Positions 1 to 13,006 of a stretch of DNA of 64,000 nucleotides are shown here, piece by piece. The translations under genes and the position numbers were made by a program. This DNA is from Serratia sp. AKBS12 (GTDB taxonomy: Bacteria > Pseudomonadota > Gammaproteobacteria > Enterobacterales > Enterobacteriaceae). The notes below the pieces were generated by a model. That model was not told the origin of the DNA and made no database searches. It saw only the letters and a list, made by a program, of their open reading frames with translations. The DNA lies in contig NZ_JANUSB010000002.1 in the NCBI RefSeq assembly GCF_024793895.1, positions 186,001-250,000 of the forward strand, written 5' to 3'. Numbering within the stretch: position 1 is the first letter of the stretch; each line of letters begins with the position of its first letter.

Positions 1-2674
<2,674 letters not shown>

Positions 2675-2691
2675 TTTATCAAGGCTCCTGA

Positions 2692-3840
2692 TTATTTGGC
2701 GTTGGAACGGTAAGTCTCAATCAGTTCGATAAAGTGATCGAACAGCGGGGCGGCATCGTGCGGACCCGGGCTGGCTTCCGGGTGTCCCTGGAAGCTGAAC
2801 GCCGCTTTGTCGGTACGATGAATGCCCTGCACGGTGTGGTCGAACAGCGATTTGTGCGTCACGCGCAAATTGGCCGGCAGGTGGTTTTCGTCAACCGCAA
2901 ACCCGTGGTTCTGCGCGGTGATCATCACCGTGTGGTTATCCAGATCTTTCACCGGGTGGTTGCCGCCGTGGTGGCCGAGTTTCATCTTCACCGTTTGCGC
3001 GCCGCTGGCCAGCGCCAGCAACTGGTGGCCAAGGCAGATGCCGAACACCGGGATGTCGGTGTCGAGGAACTGTTTGATGGCGGCGATGGCGTAATCACAT
3101 GGCTCCGGATCGCCCGGGCCGTTAGAGAGGAAAATGCCGTCTGGCGCCATTTTCAGCACCTCTTCCGCCGAGGTCTGCGCCGGTACGACCGTCAGGCGGC
3201 AGCCGCGATCCACCAGCATGCGCAGGATATTGCGTTTGACGCCATAGTCATAGGCCACCACGTGGAATGGCAGCGCGGCCGCGTCTTTGGCTTCCGGCAG
3301 CTCGCCGTCAAGCGTCCAGCTGCCCTGTTGCCAGGCGTAAGCTTCTTGGGTGGTCACTTCTTTTGCCAGATCCATCCCTTTCAGACCCGGGAAGGCCTTG
3401 GCCTTTTCCAACGCCAGCGCTGCGTCCGGCGCGTCGCCGGCAATAATGCAACCGTTTTGCGCACCCTTTTCACGCAGCAGACGCGTCAACTTGCGGGTAT
3501 CGATATCGGCAATCGCCACAATGTTGTTGCGCTTCAGATACTCCGACAGCCCTTCTTCACAGCGGTAGTTGCTGGCAATCAACGGGAGGTCGCGAATAAC
3601 CAGGCCTTGAGCATGAACAGCGGAGGATTCTGCGTCGGAAGCATTGGTGCCGACATTGCCGATATGGGGATAAGTAAGAGTAACGATCTGGCGGGAGTAG
3701 GAAGGATCGGTGAGGATTTCTTGATAGCCGGTCATCGACGTATTGAAGACCACTTCCCCCACTGCCGTACCTTCTGCCCCGATGGCCCGACCGTGGAATT
3801 GGGTTCCGTCTTCCAGAACCAATAGCGCTGACTTAATCAA
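2692..3840 (-). CDS. carA: Carbamoyl-phosphate synthase small (glutaminase) subunit
   Basis: CarA is the glutamine amidotransferase subunit that supplies ammonia to CarB. The protein is 382 residues, the length of the E. coli enzyme. The C-terminal class I amidotransferase domain carries the nucleophile loop [12 protein letters not shown] and the downstream HPEASPGP histidine/glutamate segment. I place the start at the TTG at 3840 (protein [12 protein letters not shown]), preceded by GGAGGG. A GTG nine codons upstream at 3867 is also in frame but would overrun this ribosome site. As I recall, E. coli carA also starts with UUG. The upstream ARG box and promoters imply repression by arginine and control by pyrimidines. 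Confidence 0.97.
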   Translation of the reverse strand: MIKSALLVLEDGTQFHGRAIGAEGTAVGEVVFNTSMTGYQEILTDPSYSRQIVTLTYPHIGNVGTNASDAESSAVHAQGLVIRDLPLIASNYRCEEGLSEYLKRNNIVAIADIDTRKLTRLLREKGAQNGCIIAGDAPDAALALEKAKAFPGLKGMDLAKEVTTQEAYAWQQGSWTLDGELPEAKDAAALPFHVVAYDYGVKRNILRMLVDRGCRLTVVPAQTSAEEVLKMAPDGIFLSNGPGDPEPCDYAIAAIKQFLDTDIPVFGICLGHQLLALASGAQTVKMKLGHHGGNHPVKDLDNHTVMITAQNHGFAVDENHLPANLRVTHKSLFDHTVQGIHRTDKAAFSFQGHPEASPGPHDAAPLFDHFIELIETYRSNAK

Positions 3841-3871
3841 AACACCCTCCGAGGAATAATCAATCACAATA

Positions 3872-3889
3872 TTTGCATATTAATTCAGA
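3872..3889 (-). promoter_or_regulatory. ARG box (ArgR operator) upstream of carA
   Basis: The core TGCATATTAATTCA (3874-3887) fits the ArgR consensus TGNATWWWWATTCA as a near-perfect palindrome. It lies 32 bases before the carA start codon, where the downstream, arginine-controlled carAB promoter lies in E. coli. A second box, expected three bases upstream at about 3893-3910, is much weaker (CACGATCTAAATCAATGC). ArgR normally binds paired boxes, so the second site is inferred, not clear. Confidence 0.75.
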
Positions 3890-3950
3890 TATCACGATCT
3901 AAATCAATGCAAAAACCGGCCTCAAGGCTAATTTTTGGCAAATTGGGCGC

Positions 3951-3979
3951 ATTTTAATGATGGGTGCTCGGTTTGTCTA
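3951..3979 (-). promoter_or_regulatory. Probable upstream carAB promoter (P1-like)
   Basis: On the minus strand, TAGACA (3974-3979) and TAAAAT (3951-3956) are separated by exactly 17 bases, a good sigma-70 promoter about 110 bases before carA. In E. coli the upstream carAB promoter P1 is pyrimidine- and purine-regulated; the position here is comparable. I could not identify a convincing PurR or IHF site by eye. The remaining 3980-4230 is AT-rich and shows no gene I can support. Confidence 0.55.
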
Positions 3980-4230
3980 CTCCAAGTGCCATTTTTCTAG
4001 CTATTTTTGCATATTTCACGGTTTTCTTGCCACCTCAGCCATAAAAAGACATGCAAACCGGCAATGAGTAAACGGTTGCGAGCCACAATGACAGGAAAGC
4101 CGGCTTTTTTCCACCTGGGAGACGGCTGGCGCGGGTAAAAAAGGTCAACCAACCAACATAAAGACAAGTTAACCAACGAAAATACAAGAAAAACAAATAA
4201 ACCTGCATTAAAGCTCTATTTTTCATGTTA

Positions 4231-4257
4231 AAGAAAAGGGCAATAAATATATTGCCC
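4231..4257 (-). terminator. Rho-independent terminator after dapB
   Basis: Read leftward, GGGCAAT (4257-4251), a six-base loop and ATTGCCC (4244-4238) are followed by TTTTCTTT. This should end dapB transcription before the separate carAB promoters. A second small hairpin (TTATCAT/ATGATAA, 4260-4279) lies just upstream without a U-tract. Confidence 0.75.
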
Positions 4258-4310
4258 TATTATCATGGAGTTATGATAAATAAACAGGTATCACGGCGAT
4301 GTTAAAAAAA

Positions 4311-5457
<1,147 letters not shown>

Positions 5458-6189
5458 ATGAAAAGCGTAAAAACCACCCTATCGGAAACTCTGACACAGG
5501 ATTTAGCCCGCCGCATCATCAACGGTGAACTGCCGCCAGGGCTTTCGCTGCCCGGGGAAAACGAGCTGGCCTTGCAGTATGACGTGTCCCGTACCTCAGT
5601 GCGCAACGCCTTGCAGGTATTGGCCGCAAAGGGATTGATCAGCATTCAGGCCAAGAAACGCAGTACGGTCAATACGCGCGAACAATGGAGCTTTTTGGAT
5701 CCGGACGTATTGAGCTGGTTGGCGCAGGGCAGTCTCGATCAGCAACTGGTTGAACAATTAATGGTCACACGGCTGATTTTTGAGCCGAATATCGCGGCAT
5801 TGGCCGCGGTTAACGCCACTGGGCACGATCTTGCCGCGTTGGAAGATGCCTGCCAACTGATGGCGCAAGGGCAACGGCAGGCCAGCCGCCAACTGTTTGA
5901 ACAGGGCGATATGGCGTTTCATCTCGCGTTGCTGGCCGCCAGCCATAATCCCTTTTTGCATTCACTAGGCAGCGCACTTTCCGCAGCCATGGCGCTCTCT
6001 TTTCAGCAAACGCTGGAAGAAGATGTCCGGCTGACCAAAAGTGCGGTAGAAGAGCACCAGCAATTGTTGGAAGCGATTCGCTTTAAACAGGTCGAAACTG
6101 CGCGCCAGCGTATGCGCGTCATTTTGCTCAACGCGGCCAAAAAGCATAACTGGCAGCAACAACCGGCGATGTTCGCCCATATCCTTTAA
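5458..6189 (+). CDS. dgoR: GntR/FadR-family regulator, DgoR-like
   Basis: This is a 243-residue regulator with an N-terminal winged helix-turn-helix (LPGENELALQYDVSRTSVRN, about residues 35-54) and a C-terminal all-helical FCD effector domain (about residues 90-230). The linker WSFLDPDVLSWL matches the W-N/S-Y/F-LD-DVLxW segment of E. coli DgoR, the D-galactonate repressor. It precedes an aldolase/dehydratase/transporter operon in the same direction, and the gap after it carries two copies of a TTGTA-N-TACAA element, the type of site reported for DgoR. I infer that it represses this operon until an aldonate or its keto-deoxy derivative is present. The ligand is not known. Confidence 0.8.
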   Translation: MKSVKTTLSETLTQDLARRIINGELPPGLSLPGENELALQYDVSRTSVRNALQVLAAKGLISIQAKKRSTVNTREQWSFLDPDVLSWLAQGSLDQQLVEQLMVTRLIFEPNIAALAAVNATGHDLAALEDACQLMAQGQRQASRQLFEQGDMAFHLALLAASHNPFLHSLGSALSAAMALSFQQTLEEDVRLTKSAVEEHQQLLEAIRFKQVETARQRMRVILLNAAKKHNWQQQPAMFAHIL

Positions 6190-6252
6190 AAAACCTTCTT
6201 TGCGGTAATTTCGATCCCCCTCACAGATCCTGCGCGGTTTTCGCTCTAGCAT

Positions 6253-6287
6253 TCTTGTATTACAAGATTAACATACATGTATTACCA
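6253..6287 (+). promoter_or_regulatory. Tandem DgoR-type operators before the aldonate operon
   Basis: A 15-base palindrome TCTTGTATTACAAGA (6253-6267) contains TTGTA-N-TACAA, the reported E. coli DgoR operator pattern. A second, weaker copy ATGTATTACCA lies at 6277-6287, so equivalent positions are 22 bases apart (about two helical turns, the same DNA face). Both sit 3-35 bases before the ATG of the broken kinase gene. The assignment rests on motif match and context. Confidence 0.7.
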
Positions 6288-6289
6288 AC

Positions 6290-6720
6290 ATGAATGACAA
6301 CTGGATTGCTATTGATTGGGGGACGACTCACTTTCGCGCTTTTTTAATGCAGGTACAGCGGCTGCTGGGCTGCTTCAGTCGCTTCTGCGGCCGGCCTGCG
6401 GCAGGAAAAAACCGCCTCGCCGTTACCCTGCAAATCCTATTACCCCCTGGTTGCCTGAGCAGGGTGCCTTGCCGCTGGTCATGGCCGGCATGGTGGGGTC
6501 ACAACAAGGCTGGCATGAAGCCGCTTGCTTCAACCAGCCGCGTGGGCTTAACGGCCTGGCCGCCGGCGCCATAAAGCTCACCGCCAACCGGAGCCGTCCG
6601 GCGTGGATAATCCATGGCGTTCAGGGGTTGGGGCTGTCCTTGAACACCATGGACGGCGATATCTGTTTTATCAACGGGTTAAGTCAACTTTACCCCCTAC
6701 TGTCAGGAGTCTTCCAATGA
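6290..6720 (+). pseudogene. dgoK: Broken 2-dehydro-3-deoxygalactonokinase (dgoK remnant)
   Basis: The first 20 residues (MNDNWIAIDWGTTHFRAFLM) match the ATP-binding start of DgoK kinases, IDWGxTxxRAxL. The reading frame is then lost: the recognisable continuation, LPLVMAGMVGSQQGWHEA and a following AWIIHGVQGLG, is in the frame of position 6316. The shift lies between about 6345 and 6465, near a run of six T at 6340-6345. After about 135 codons the remnant runs into the aldolase gene, so more than half of a normal ~290-residue kinase is missing. One frameshift could be a sequencing error, but the large deletion cannot. No functional kinase for 2-keto-3-deoxygalactonate is visible in the window. 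Confidence 0.8.
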
Positions 6721-7364
6721 GTCCAGAGAGCTTCATCCAACGATGGCAACAACAGGCACTTCCCCTGGTTGCCATTTTACGTGGCATCACCATCGACGAG
6801 GCGGAACCCGTCGCCGAAATCCTTCTCGACTGTGGTTTCCTCTACCTGGAAGTGCCGCTTAACGGCCCCGCCCCTTACGACGCTATCCGCCTGATCAGGA
6901 AAACCGTCGGCGACCGCGGTTTTGTTGGAGCCGGCACCGTACTGAACGTTAGGCAAGTTGAAGCGGTGGCCAACGCCGGCGAGCAATTGATAGTTTCCCC
7001 TAATACCGACGCTGCAGTAATTGGCCATTCCCGTTCGTTAAATCTGATCAGTTTGCCCGCCGCGGCCACCCCCTCCGAAGCCTTCAGCGCTATTAACGCC
7101 GGAGCCAGCGGACTGAAATTGTTTCCGGCGGAGAGTATTACCCCTGCGGTAACCAAGGCGCTGAGCGTGGTGCTGCCGAAGAATATCGTCTGCCTGCCAG
7201 TAGGTGGCGTGCAACCTGACAGTACGCAAATGCGCGCTTACCGATTAGCCGGCGCTCATGGTTTTGGCTTGGGCAGCGGTTTGTACCAGCCCGGAATCAA
7301 CCTGATGGCGTTACGCCAGCGGGCTTTGGCCTATCGGGCCGCGTGGCGTCAATCGATGGAGTAA
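6717..7364 (+). CDS. dgoA: 2-Dehydro-3-deoxy-6-phosphogalactonate aldolase (KDPG/KDPGal aldolase family)
   Basis: This is a 215-residue class I aldolase that splits KDPGal to pyruvate and glyceraldehyde-3-phosphate. It shows the family motifs LVAILRGIT (17-25), the catalytic Glu45 in YLEVPLN, GAGTVL and the Schiff-base Lys134 in GLKLFP. E. coli DgoA is about 205 residues and reads IAILRGIT, EIPLN and LKIFP at the same places. The ATG at 6717 follows CAGGAG (6702-6707) and overlaps the end of the kinase remnant. Its phosphorylated substrate would normally be made by that kinase, so the enzyme may be short of substrate here, may use KDPG from another kinase, or may be relict. Confidence 0.88.
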   Translation: MSPESFIQRWQQQALPLVAILRGITIDEAEPVAEILLDCGFLYLEVPLNGPAPYDAIRLIRKTVGDRGFVGAGTVLNVRQVEAVANAGEQLIVSPNTDAAVIGHSRSLNLISLPAAATPSEAFSAINAGASGLKLFPAESITPAVTKALSVVLPKNIVCLPVGGVQPDSTQMRAYRLAGAHGFGLGSGLYQPGINLMALRQRALAYRAAWRQSME

Positions 7365-7470
7365 CGCCCAATCTCTGCGTACCGAACCACCGTTACCCCA
7401 GGCTGTCGATCGCTCCTTGAATACGCCGATATCCCCCGGCGAATAAAAAAACAAATCAGAGGAAAACATC

Positions 7471-8868
7471 ATGAAGCTGACCACGGAAACCCCAACGACA
7501 GAACAAGCCATTGAATCACGGGTATATGGCAAAATTACCCGCCGCCTGATCCCTTTCCTGATTTTGTGCTATTTCTTCGCTTACCTGGATCGCGTTAACG
7601 TCGGCTTCGCCAAGCTGCATATGCAAGATGCCCTTAGCTTCAGCGATACCGTGTATGGCCTGGGTGCCGGCATATTCTTTATCGGTTATTTTATTTTTGA
7701 GCTGCCTAGCAACCTGCTGATGCAACGCTACGGCCCACGTTTCTGGATCGCACGTATCATGGCAACCTGGGCGGTGCTGTCCGCAGCCATGATGTTTGTC
7801 ACCACGCCAACCACTTTCTATGTACTGCGTTTCCTGCTCGGCGTAGCCGAAGCCGGTTTCTTCCCCGGTATCGTGTTCTATTTAACATTGTGGTTCCCGT
7901 CGTGGCGTTCCGCCCGCACGCTGGGCCTGTTTATTCTGGTCACACCATTGTCGGTGATTATCGGCAGCCCGCTTTCCGGCTTGATCCTCAAGCTGTTTGA
8001 AGACGTCGGTAATTTGCATAACTGGCAATGGTTGTTCCTGGTCGAGGCGATCCCCTCTTTTGTGCTGGCCTTTGTGGTGCTGCGTTACCTGGATAACAAC
8101 GTGGCCGAAGCCACATGGCTCACCACCGCAGAGAAAAACCTCGTGCTGGCCGACCTGGCAAGGGATAGTAACAACCGGGATCGTGCGGCAAACGGCAAAG
8201 CAGCCCACAGCCTGAAAGAGATGCTGGCGAACCGCTATGTCTGGTTGCTGGCGCTGATTTTCTTCAGTTTCAACGTCGGTTATTACGGCGTCAGTTTCTG
8301 GCTGCCTTCCATTATTAAAACCTCGGGCATCAGCGACGATTTCCAAATCGGCCTACTGGCAGCCTTACCCTACGTTTTTGGTGCCGCATTTATGGTCTGG
8401 AACAGCCGCCACTCCGATCTGAAACAGGAGCGTCGCTGGCATATCGCCATTCCGGCAGTGATTGGCTGTATCGGTCTGACATTGAGCGCCTATTGCAGCG
8501 GCTCCACTTTCTGGATGATGACCTGGATCTGCGTTGCGATGTCCGGCACCCTGGCGCTGATCCCCACCTACATCAGCCTGCCTGGCACTCTGCTTTCCGG
8601 CACCGCCGCCGCTGCCGGTATTGCCCTGGTGAACTCTGTCGGCAATCTCGCGGGTTTCTTCGGCCCTACCGTGCTCGGCTGGCTGAAAGACCAAACCGGC
8701 CAAACCGACAGCGGCCTATACATTCTGGCGGGTTTCCTGCTGCTCTGTGCGCCGTTGATCTTCATGCTGCCAGCCAAACTGCTTGGCGCTAAAAAAAACC
8801 ACGACACGCCCCCCCATGTAGAACAACCTGACACTGACAACCCTTTGAATATCAACGAGAGAATTTGA
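7471..8868 (+). CDS. MFS transporter, anion:cation symporter (ACS) family, probable aldonate uptake
   Basis: This is a 465-residue inner-membrane protein with about 12 hydrophobic segments. It has ACS-family marks: [23 protein letters not shown] in the first membrane segment region and [23 protein letters not shown] after the second. The family includes DgoT (galactonate), GudP and phthalate transporters. It is 106 bases after dgoA and ends two bases before the dehydratase gene, so it is clearly part of the catabolic operon. The likely cargo is the sugar acid that the dehydratase uses; the exact sugar acid cannot be told from sequence. Confidence 0.88.
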   Translation: MKLTTETPTTEQAIESRVYGKITRRLIPFLILCYFFAYLDRVNVGFAKLHMQDALSFSDTVYGLGAGIFFIGYFIFELPSNLLMQRYGPRFWIARIMATWAVLSAAMMFVTTPTTFYVLRFLLGVAEAGFFPGIVFYLTLWFPSWRSARTLGLFILVTPLSVIIGSPLSGLILKLFEDVGNLHNWQWLFLVEAIPSFVLAFVVLRYLDNNVAEATWLTTAEKNLVLADLARDSNNRDRAANGKAAHSLKEMLANRYVWLLALIFFSFNVGYYGVSFWLPSIIKTSGISDDFQIGLLAALPYVFGAAFMVWNSRHSDLKQERRWHIAIPAVIGCIGLTLSAYCSGSTFWMMTWICVAMSGTLALIPTYISLPGTLLSGTAAAAGIALVNSVGNLAGFFGPTVLGWLKDQTGQTDSGLYILAGFLLLCAPLIFMLPAKLLGAKKNHDTPPHVEQPDTDNPLNINERI

Positions 8869-8870
8869 CT

Positions 8871-10583
8871 ATGAGCGGATGTGGAACCTGCGGCAACGGT
8901 GGTTGCAGCACGCATTTCAACCCCATTCTGGAAGGCGATGACGGCGCTTTGAAGCGCGCGCTGTACAAATCCATGGGGCACAGTGACGAACAGCTGCGCC
9001 GCCCGGTGATCGCCGTGGTCAACAGCTATACCAATGCCACCGCCGGTCATGCCAATCTGAACGAACTGACGGCCAAGGTATTGCAAGGCATTGAAGAAGC
9101 CGGCGGCGTCGGCATGGTATTTGGCACTATCGCTCCCTGTGATGGCATCGCCGAAGGGCATCTCGGCATGCGCTATATTCTGGCCGCTCGCGAAGTGATC
9201 ACCGCCTCAATCGAGGTGATGATGCGTGCCCATCGTTTCGACGGTATGGTATTGCTGGGTTCTTGCGACAAAATCGTTCCCGCTATGCTGATGGCTGCGG
9301 CACGGTTGGACATTCCGGCTATTATGGTCAATGGCGGACCGATGTACCCGGCAGAATATAAAGGCAAACACTGGGATGGCAATATCGTCACCGAGGCCAT
9401 CGGTTGGAAGATGCGAGGCGAAATCGATGAGGCAGAATTTGCACATATCGAAAATATCGCCGAACCCGGTCCTGGCTCCTGCACCATGTATGGCACTGCC
9501 AATACCATGTGTTGTATCGCCGAAGTGCTCGGCATGAGTCTGCCAGGCAGTAGCACGCTGCCCGCAGTTTCGGACGCGCGCCGTACGTGCGCAATCGACA
9601 GCGGGCGCACCGCGGTCGAACTGGTATTGAAAGGCATCAACGCGCGCCAGATCATCACCGCTGCCTCAATCCGCAATGCGGTGATCTACCTGCTGGCTAC
9701 GGGAGGCTCTACCAACGCCATTCTGCATCTGCAAGCCATTCATTACGAAGCGGAACTGGGCCATCTGCCTCTGTCTGTCTTCGATGAGTTGAGCCATCAG
9801 GTACCGTTGGTCGCTTCGCTCTACCCGGCCAGCGAACACGACATGATCGATTTTTGGGAGGCGGGTGGCGTACCGGCAGTAGAGATTGAGATTGCCAGGC
9901 TGCTCGATCTCAATGCATTAACCGTTACCGGTAAAACCAAGGCTGAACTATTGGCGAAAACGCAGCCAAGTCGACGCCCGGAGGTCATCCACACCTTGGC
10001 TATTCCGGTGCGTAATGAGGCCGGCGTCGCGGTACTGCACGGCAATCTGTCACCGCTCGGCTGCGTCGTAAAACCGGCCGCCGTTCCGGAAAATTTAATG
10101 TGTTTCCGTGGGCCTGCCGTGGTGTTCAACAGCGAGCTGGAATCTGTTGAGGCGATAATGTCTGGCCATATCAAACCGGGTAGTATCCTGGTTCTGCGCT
10201 ATGAAGGTCCCAAAGGTGGCCCCGGCATGCCGGAAATGTACAAGCCAATGAAATCTCTGGAGGGCATGGGATTAGCCGACAGCTGTGCCCTGATCACCGA
10301 CGGCCGTTTTTCCGGCTCCAACCGAGGGTTGTTTGTCGGACATATATCGCCTGAGGCGGTGGACGGTGGCGAACTGGCATTGGTGCAGAACGGCGACGAG
10401 ATATCCGTCGATATTCCCATGCGAACCCTGACACTGCACGTCAGCGAGGCGGTTTTGGCGCAGCGGCGTCAACGCTGGCAGCCGGTGGACAAAGAGGTAC
10501 CACGCGGCTTCCTGCGTTTATATCGCCGCTGGGCTTTACCTGCCGCGCAGGGTGCCGTATTAGCCGATCGGGAGGTGAAGTAA
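8871..10583 (+). CDS. IlvD/EDD-family dehydratase, probable sugar-acid (aldonate) dehydratase
   Basis: This 570-residue protein is a [Fe-S] dehydratase of the dihydroxy-acid/6-phosphogluconate dehydratase family. The three expected cysteines are present: Cys90 ([13 protein letters not shown]), Cys132 ([10 protein letters not shown]) and Cys204 ([14 protein letters not shown]). The C-terminal [11 protein letters not shown] motif is also present. The length fits the arabinonate/galactonate dehydratases better than the ~655-residue xylonate enzymes or IlvD (~616). It begins with an unusual Cys/Gly segment [16 protein letters not shown] chose the ATG at 8871; an in-frame TTG at 8865 would overlap the transporter gene. 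Operon context argues for conversion of an aldonate to its 2-keto-3-deoxy acid. The exact substrate is unknown. Confidence 0.85.
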   Translation: MSGCGTCGNGGCSTHFNPILEGDDGALKRALYKSMGHSDEQLRRPVIAVVNSYTNATAGHANLNELTAKVLQGIEEAGGVGMVFGTIAPCDGIAEGHLGMRYILAAREVITASIEVMMRAHRFDGMVLLGSCDKIVPAMLMAAARLDIPAIMVNGGPMYPAEYKGKHWDGNIVTEAIGWKMRGEIDEAEFAHIENIAEPGPGSCTMYGTANTMCCIAEVLGMSLPGSSTLPAVSDARRTCAIDSGRTAVELVLKGINARQIITAASIRNAVIYLLATGGSTNAILHLQAIHYEAELGHLPLSVFDELSHQVPLVASLYPASEHDMIDFWEAGGVPAVEIEIARLLDLNALTVTGKTKAELLAKTQPSRRPEVIHTLAIPVRNEAGVAVLHGNLSPLGCVVKPAAVPENLMCFRGPAVVFNSELESVEAIMSGHIKPGSILVLRYEGPKGGPGMPEMYKPMKSLEGMGLADSCALITDGRFSGSNRGLFVGHISPEAVDGGELALVQNGDEISVDIPMRTLTLHVSEAVLAQRRQRWQPVDKEVPRGFLRLYRRWALPAAQGAVLADREVK

Positions 10584-11485
10584 TGAACCGTTACCAAGCG
10601 ACTAATATTGCCGGGGTCAACCCGATCGTCGCGATGCCGTTCAAGGCTAATGGCGAGACCGACCCACAGAGTTTTATACATCTACTGGAACATTTGGCCG
10701 CAACCGGCGTTCAAGGCATGACGCTGTTTGGCATCGCCAGCGAATTCCCAAAACTCGAGGAACGCGAACGTGAGCGTCTGGCGGAAATATTTATCAACGA
10801 ATTGGCGGGGGCGTCGCTATATCGCGCTATATCGATCACCGATCACAGCAGCGAAGTCGCCGTAAAACGCGCCCGGCATTATCAAAAACTGGGGGCTGAT
10901 GCCTTGATGCTGTTGCCGCCGTTCTTTCTGCAACCCAGCCCGCAGGCGATCCAGCAGCATATTTTTGCCGTTTTGGAGGCGGTAGAGATCCCCGTAATGG
11001 TGCAATATGCGCCGGGCGAAACCGGTTTGCCGATCACCCCGCAACAATTGGCCGACGTGGCAGCCCGCTATCCCCATGCCGTCTTCAAGATTGAATGTAA
11101 TCCACCGGTGGATTACACCCGGGAGTTTTTGCAATTGGCCCCACAGGCCAACGTGCTAAACGGCTATGCTGGCCTTTATATGCTGCAAATATTGGCCGCA
11201 GGCGGTAAAGGCGTGATGCCGGGTTGTTCGTTCAGCGAGGTTTACCTGAGTATTTTTCGTCATTGGCAAGGTGGCGAAGTAGAGCGGGCGCAGCAACTGC
11301 ACCAGGCATTATTGCCTTATATCCAACGTTGGATGAGCCACTGCGAATACATCATCCAGATTGAGAAAACGATTTTACATCGGCGCAATATCATCGCTAC
11401 CGACTATTGCCGCCATCCCGGTTGGCAACTGGCGCCGGAGGATCATCAGATGATCGACCAATTCCTGAACCGGTTTTCACTGTAA
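10583..11485 (+). CDS. DapA-superfamily lyase (2-keto-3-deoxy sugar acid aldolase or dehydratase)
   Basis: This 300-residue class I lyase has the (beta/alpha)8 DHDPS fold. The Schiff-base lysine is Lys169 (AVFKIECNP) and the conserved tyrosine is Tyr142 (VMVQYAPGETG). The DapA TTGE loop is replaced by GIASEF (50-55), so it is not a lysine-pathway DapA. It overlaps the dehydratase stop by one base (TAATG), which implies coupled translation and a linked step. The likely reaction is cleavage of a 2-keto-3-deoxy-aldonate to pyruvate plus an aldehyde, without phosphorylation. A second possibility is dehydration of 2-keto-3-deoxy-arabinonate. No clear terminator follows: a hairpin AGGGGGC/GCCCCCT at 11565-11582 lacks a U-tract. 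Confidence 0.8.
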   Translation: MNRYQATNIAGVNPIVAMPFKANGETDPQSFIHLLEHLAATGVQGMTLFGIASEFPKLEERERERLAEIFINELAGASLYRAISITDHSSEVAVKRARHYQKLGADALMLLPPFFLQPSPQAIQQHIFAVLEAVEIPVMVQYAPGETGLPITPQQLADVAARYPHAVFKIECNPPVDYTREFLQLAPQANVLNGYAGLYMLQILAAGGKGVMPGCSFSEVYLSIFRHWQGGEVERAQQLHQALLPYIQRWMSHCEYIIQIEKTILHRRNIIATDYCRHPGWQLAPEDHQMIDQFLNRFSL

Positions 11486-11668
11486 CCGGTGGCTGCCTTA
11501 TCTCGATCGACTCTGGGCCCAGCGCCAGGATAAACGGCAAGGCAACCAATAGCCAAGCGCAGCAAGGGGGCAAAAGCCCCCTAGGATAAAACGTACTCAC
11601 CCGGTTAATACCAGCGCCTCATCGGCGATGGTCGCCAGCGGCCACCGCGCAGCGTATAGCGGCTGGTG

Positions 11669-12928
11669 CTAGGGGGCTGGCGTGGCCAGGCGGCTTTTGT
11701 CGGCAAAGGCTGCCGGCGCTTTGCCACTTAGCGTAAAGGCCGAAACACAGGTAAACAACAGCGCAATGCACCCCAGGATCAGATAGGCCGTTTTGAAACC
11801 GTACGCCGAATACATCATGCCGGCCGCGTATGACATGACGATCGCCGAAAGCTGCTTGAAAAAACAGAAGCCAAACAGGTAGATGGAAGCTGACAGCTTG
11901 ACGTCGAATTGCGTGGTGATGTACTTGAAAATGCCGACCAGCAAAAACGGCACTTCAAACATATGCAGCGTTTTCAATACGATCACTGCCGGAACCGAAT
12001 CCGCAAAGGACGATCCGATAATCCGTACCGACATGATGACCCCGGCGATCAACAAAGCATTTTTGCCGCCAATGCGGTTAATGATCAACGGTGCAAAAAA
12101 CATGATGAAAGCGTTGAGAAACTCCCCGAGGGTGGTGACATAGCCAAATGCCTGGGTACCGGCATGACGATCCTGAAAGAACGAGGTGAAGAAATTGGCG
12201 AACTGCTGATCAAATACGTCATATACGCAGGCCACGCCGACGATATACATCACCAGATACCAAAATTTGCGCATCTTCAGCAGTTGTAGCGCGGACCGCA
12301 CGCTTACCGGGTTCTTGTTCAACGCCAACTGGTCTGCCACCGTCACGGTGTGGCTTGTTTCTGGCCGGAACAGGAACAGCAGCAGCGCCAGAATCAGCGT
12401 GCAGCCCGACGCCAGCCAAAACGAAAACTGGTTATTGATGGTAAACATGTAGCCGACGATGGAAGCGCAAATCGCCCAGCCGATACAGCCAAACAGCCGT
12501 ACCCGGCCATATTCGAAATGGCTGCGGCGACTGACTTTTTCAACGTAGGCTTCAATCGCCGGCGAACCGCCGCTGGCCACCAGCCCAAGGTAGAGACCAC
12601 ACAGCAGTGCACCGAGCCAAAAATGCGTTTGCAGTAACGGCGATATCACATAGATAAACAACGGCGCCAAAAACACCAGCAATATGATAATCATCCACAA
12701 CAGGTGTTTTTTTAGCCCAAATTTATCGGTGATCACGCCAAACACCGGTTGGCAAACCAGGGCAAAGAACGCAGTAATCGAAAACACCAGGCCGGTTTGC
12801 TGTTGGTCGAGGTGGTTGACGTCATGCAGCCAGATGGGAAAGAAAGGCAGAATCGAACCAAGGATGAAAAAGTAGAAGAAGCAAAAGCCGCTGAATATCC
12901 AGAAATTCTTGTTTTTTAGATAGTACAT
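11669..12928 (-). CDS. melY: LacY-type oligosaccharide:H+ symporter, probable melibiose permease
   Basis: This 419-residue permease of the oligosaccharide:H+ symporter family aligns almost without gaps to E. coli LacY. All key functional residues are visible: Glu126 ([10 protein letters not shown]) and Arg144 (GRVRLFGC) of the sugar site, and the counterparts of Glu269 (GEFLNAF), Arg302 (SVRIIGSSF), His322 and Glu325 ([10 protein letters not shown]). Conserved FFTSFF and [11 protein letters not shown] segments follow. It lies 78 bases downstream of an alpha-galactosidase gene, so melibiose or another alpha-galactoside is the probable substrate, as for MelY of Enterobacter. The name is by context. 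It converges on the aldonate operon. Confidence 0.85.
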   Translation of the reverse strand: MYYLKNKNFWIFSGFCFFYFFILGSILPFFPIWLHDVNHLDQQQTGLVFSITAFFALVCQPVFGVITDKFGLKKHLLWMIIILLVFLAPLFIYVISPLLQTHFWLGALLCGLYLGLVASGGSPAIEAYVEKVSRRSHFEYGRVRLFGCIGWAICASIVGYMFTINNQFSFWLASGCTLILALLLFLFRPETSHTVTVADQLALNKNPVSVRSALQLLKMRKFWYLVMYIVGVACVYDVFDQQFANFFTSFFQDRHAGTQAFGYVTTLGEFLNAFIMFFAPLIINRIGGKNALLIAGVIMSVRIIGSSFADSVPAVIVLKTLHMFEVPFLLVGIFKYITTQFDVKLSASIYLFGFCFFKQLSAIVMSYAAGMMYSAYGFKTAYLILGCIALLFTCVSAFTLSGKAPAAFADKSRLATPAP

Positions 12929-13006
12929 AGCTCGCCATCCCTTTTTGCAGGCGCGGGATCCGCGCCCGTGGTGTTATTGGAGGAAGTGATATGCAGGAGA
13001 GAACGG

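Noticed and set aside
4035-4226. 63-codon leftward open frame between dapB and carA
   Set aside because: It is AT-rich, hydrophobic by composition, without a ribosome site or known relatives; E. coli has no gene there.
11565-11582. AGGGGGC/GCCCCCT hairpin after the DapA-type lyase gene as a terminator
   Set aside because: No T-run follows on either strand, so it does not qualify as a rho-independent terminator.
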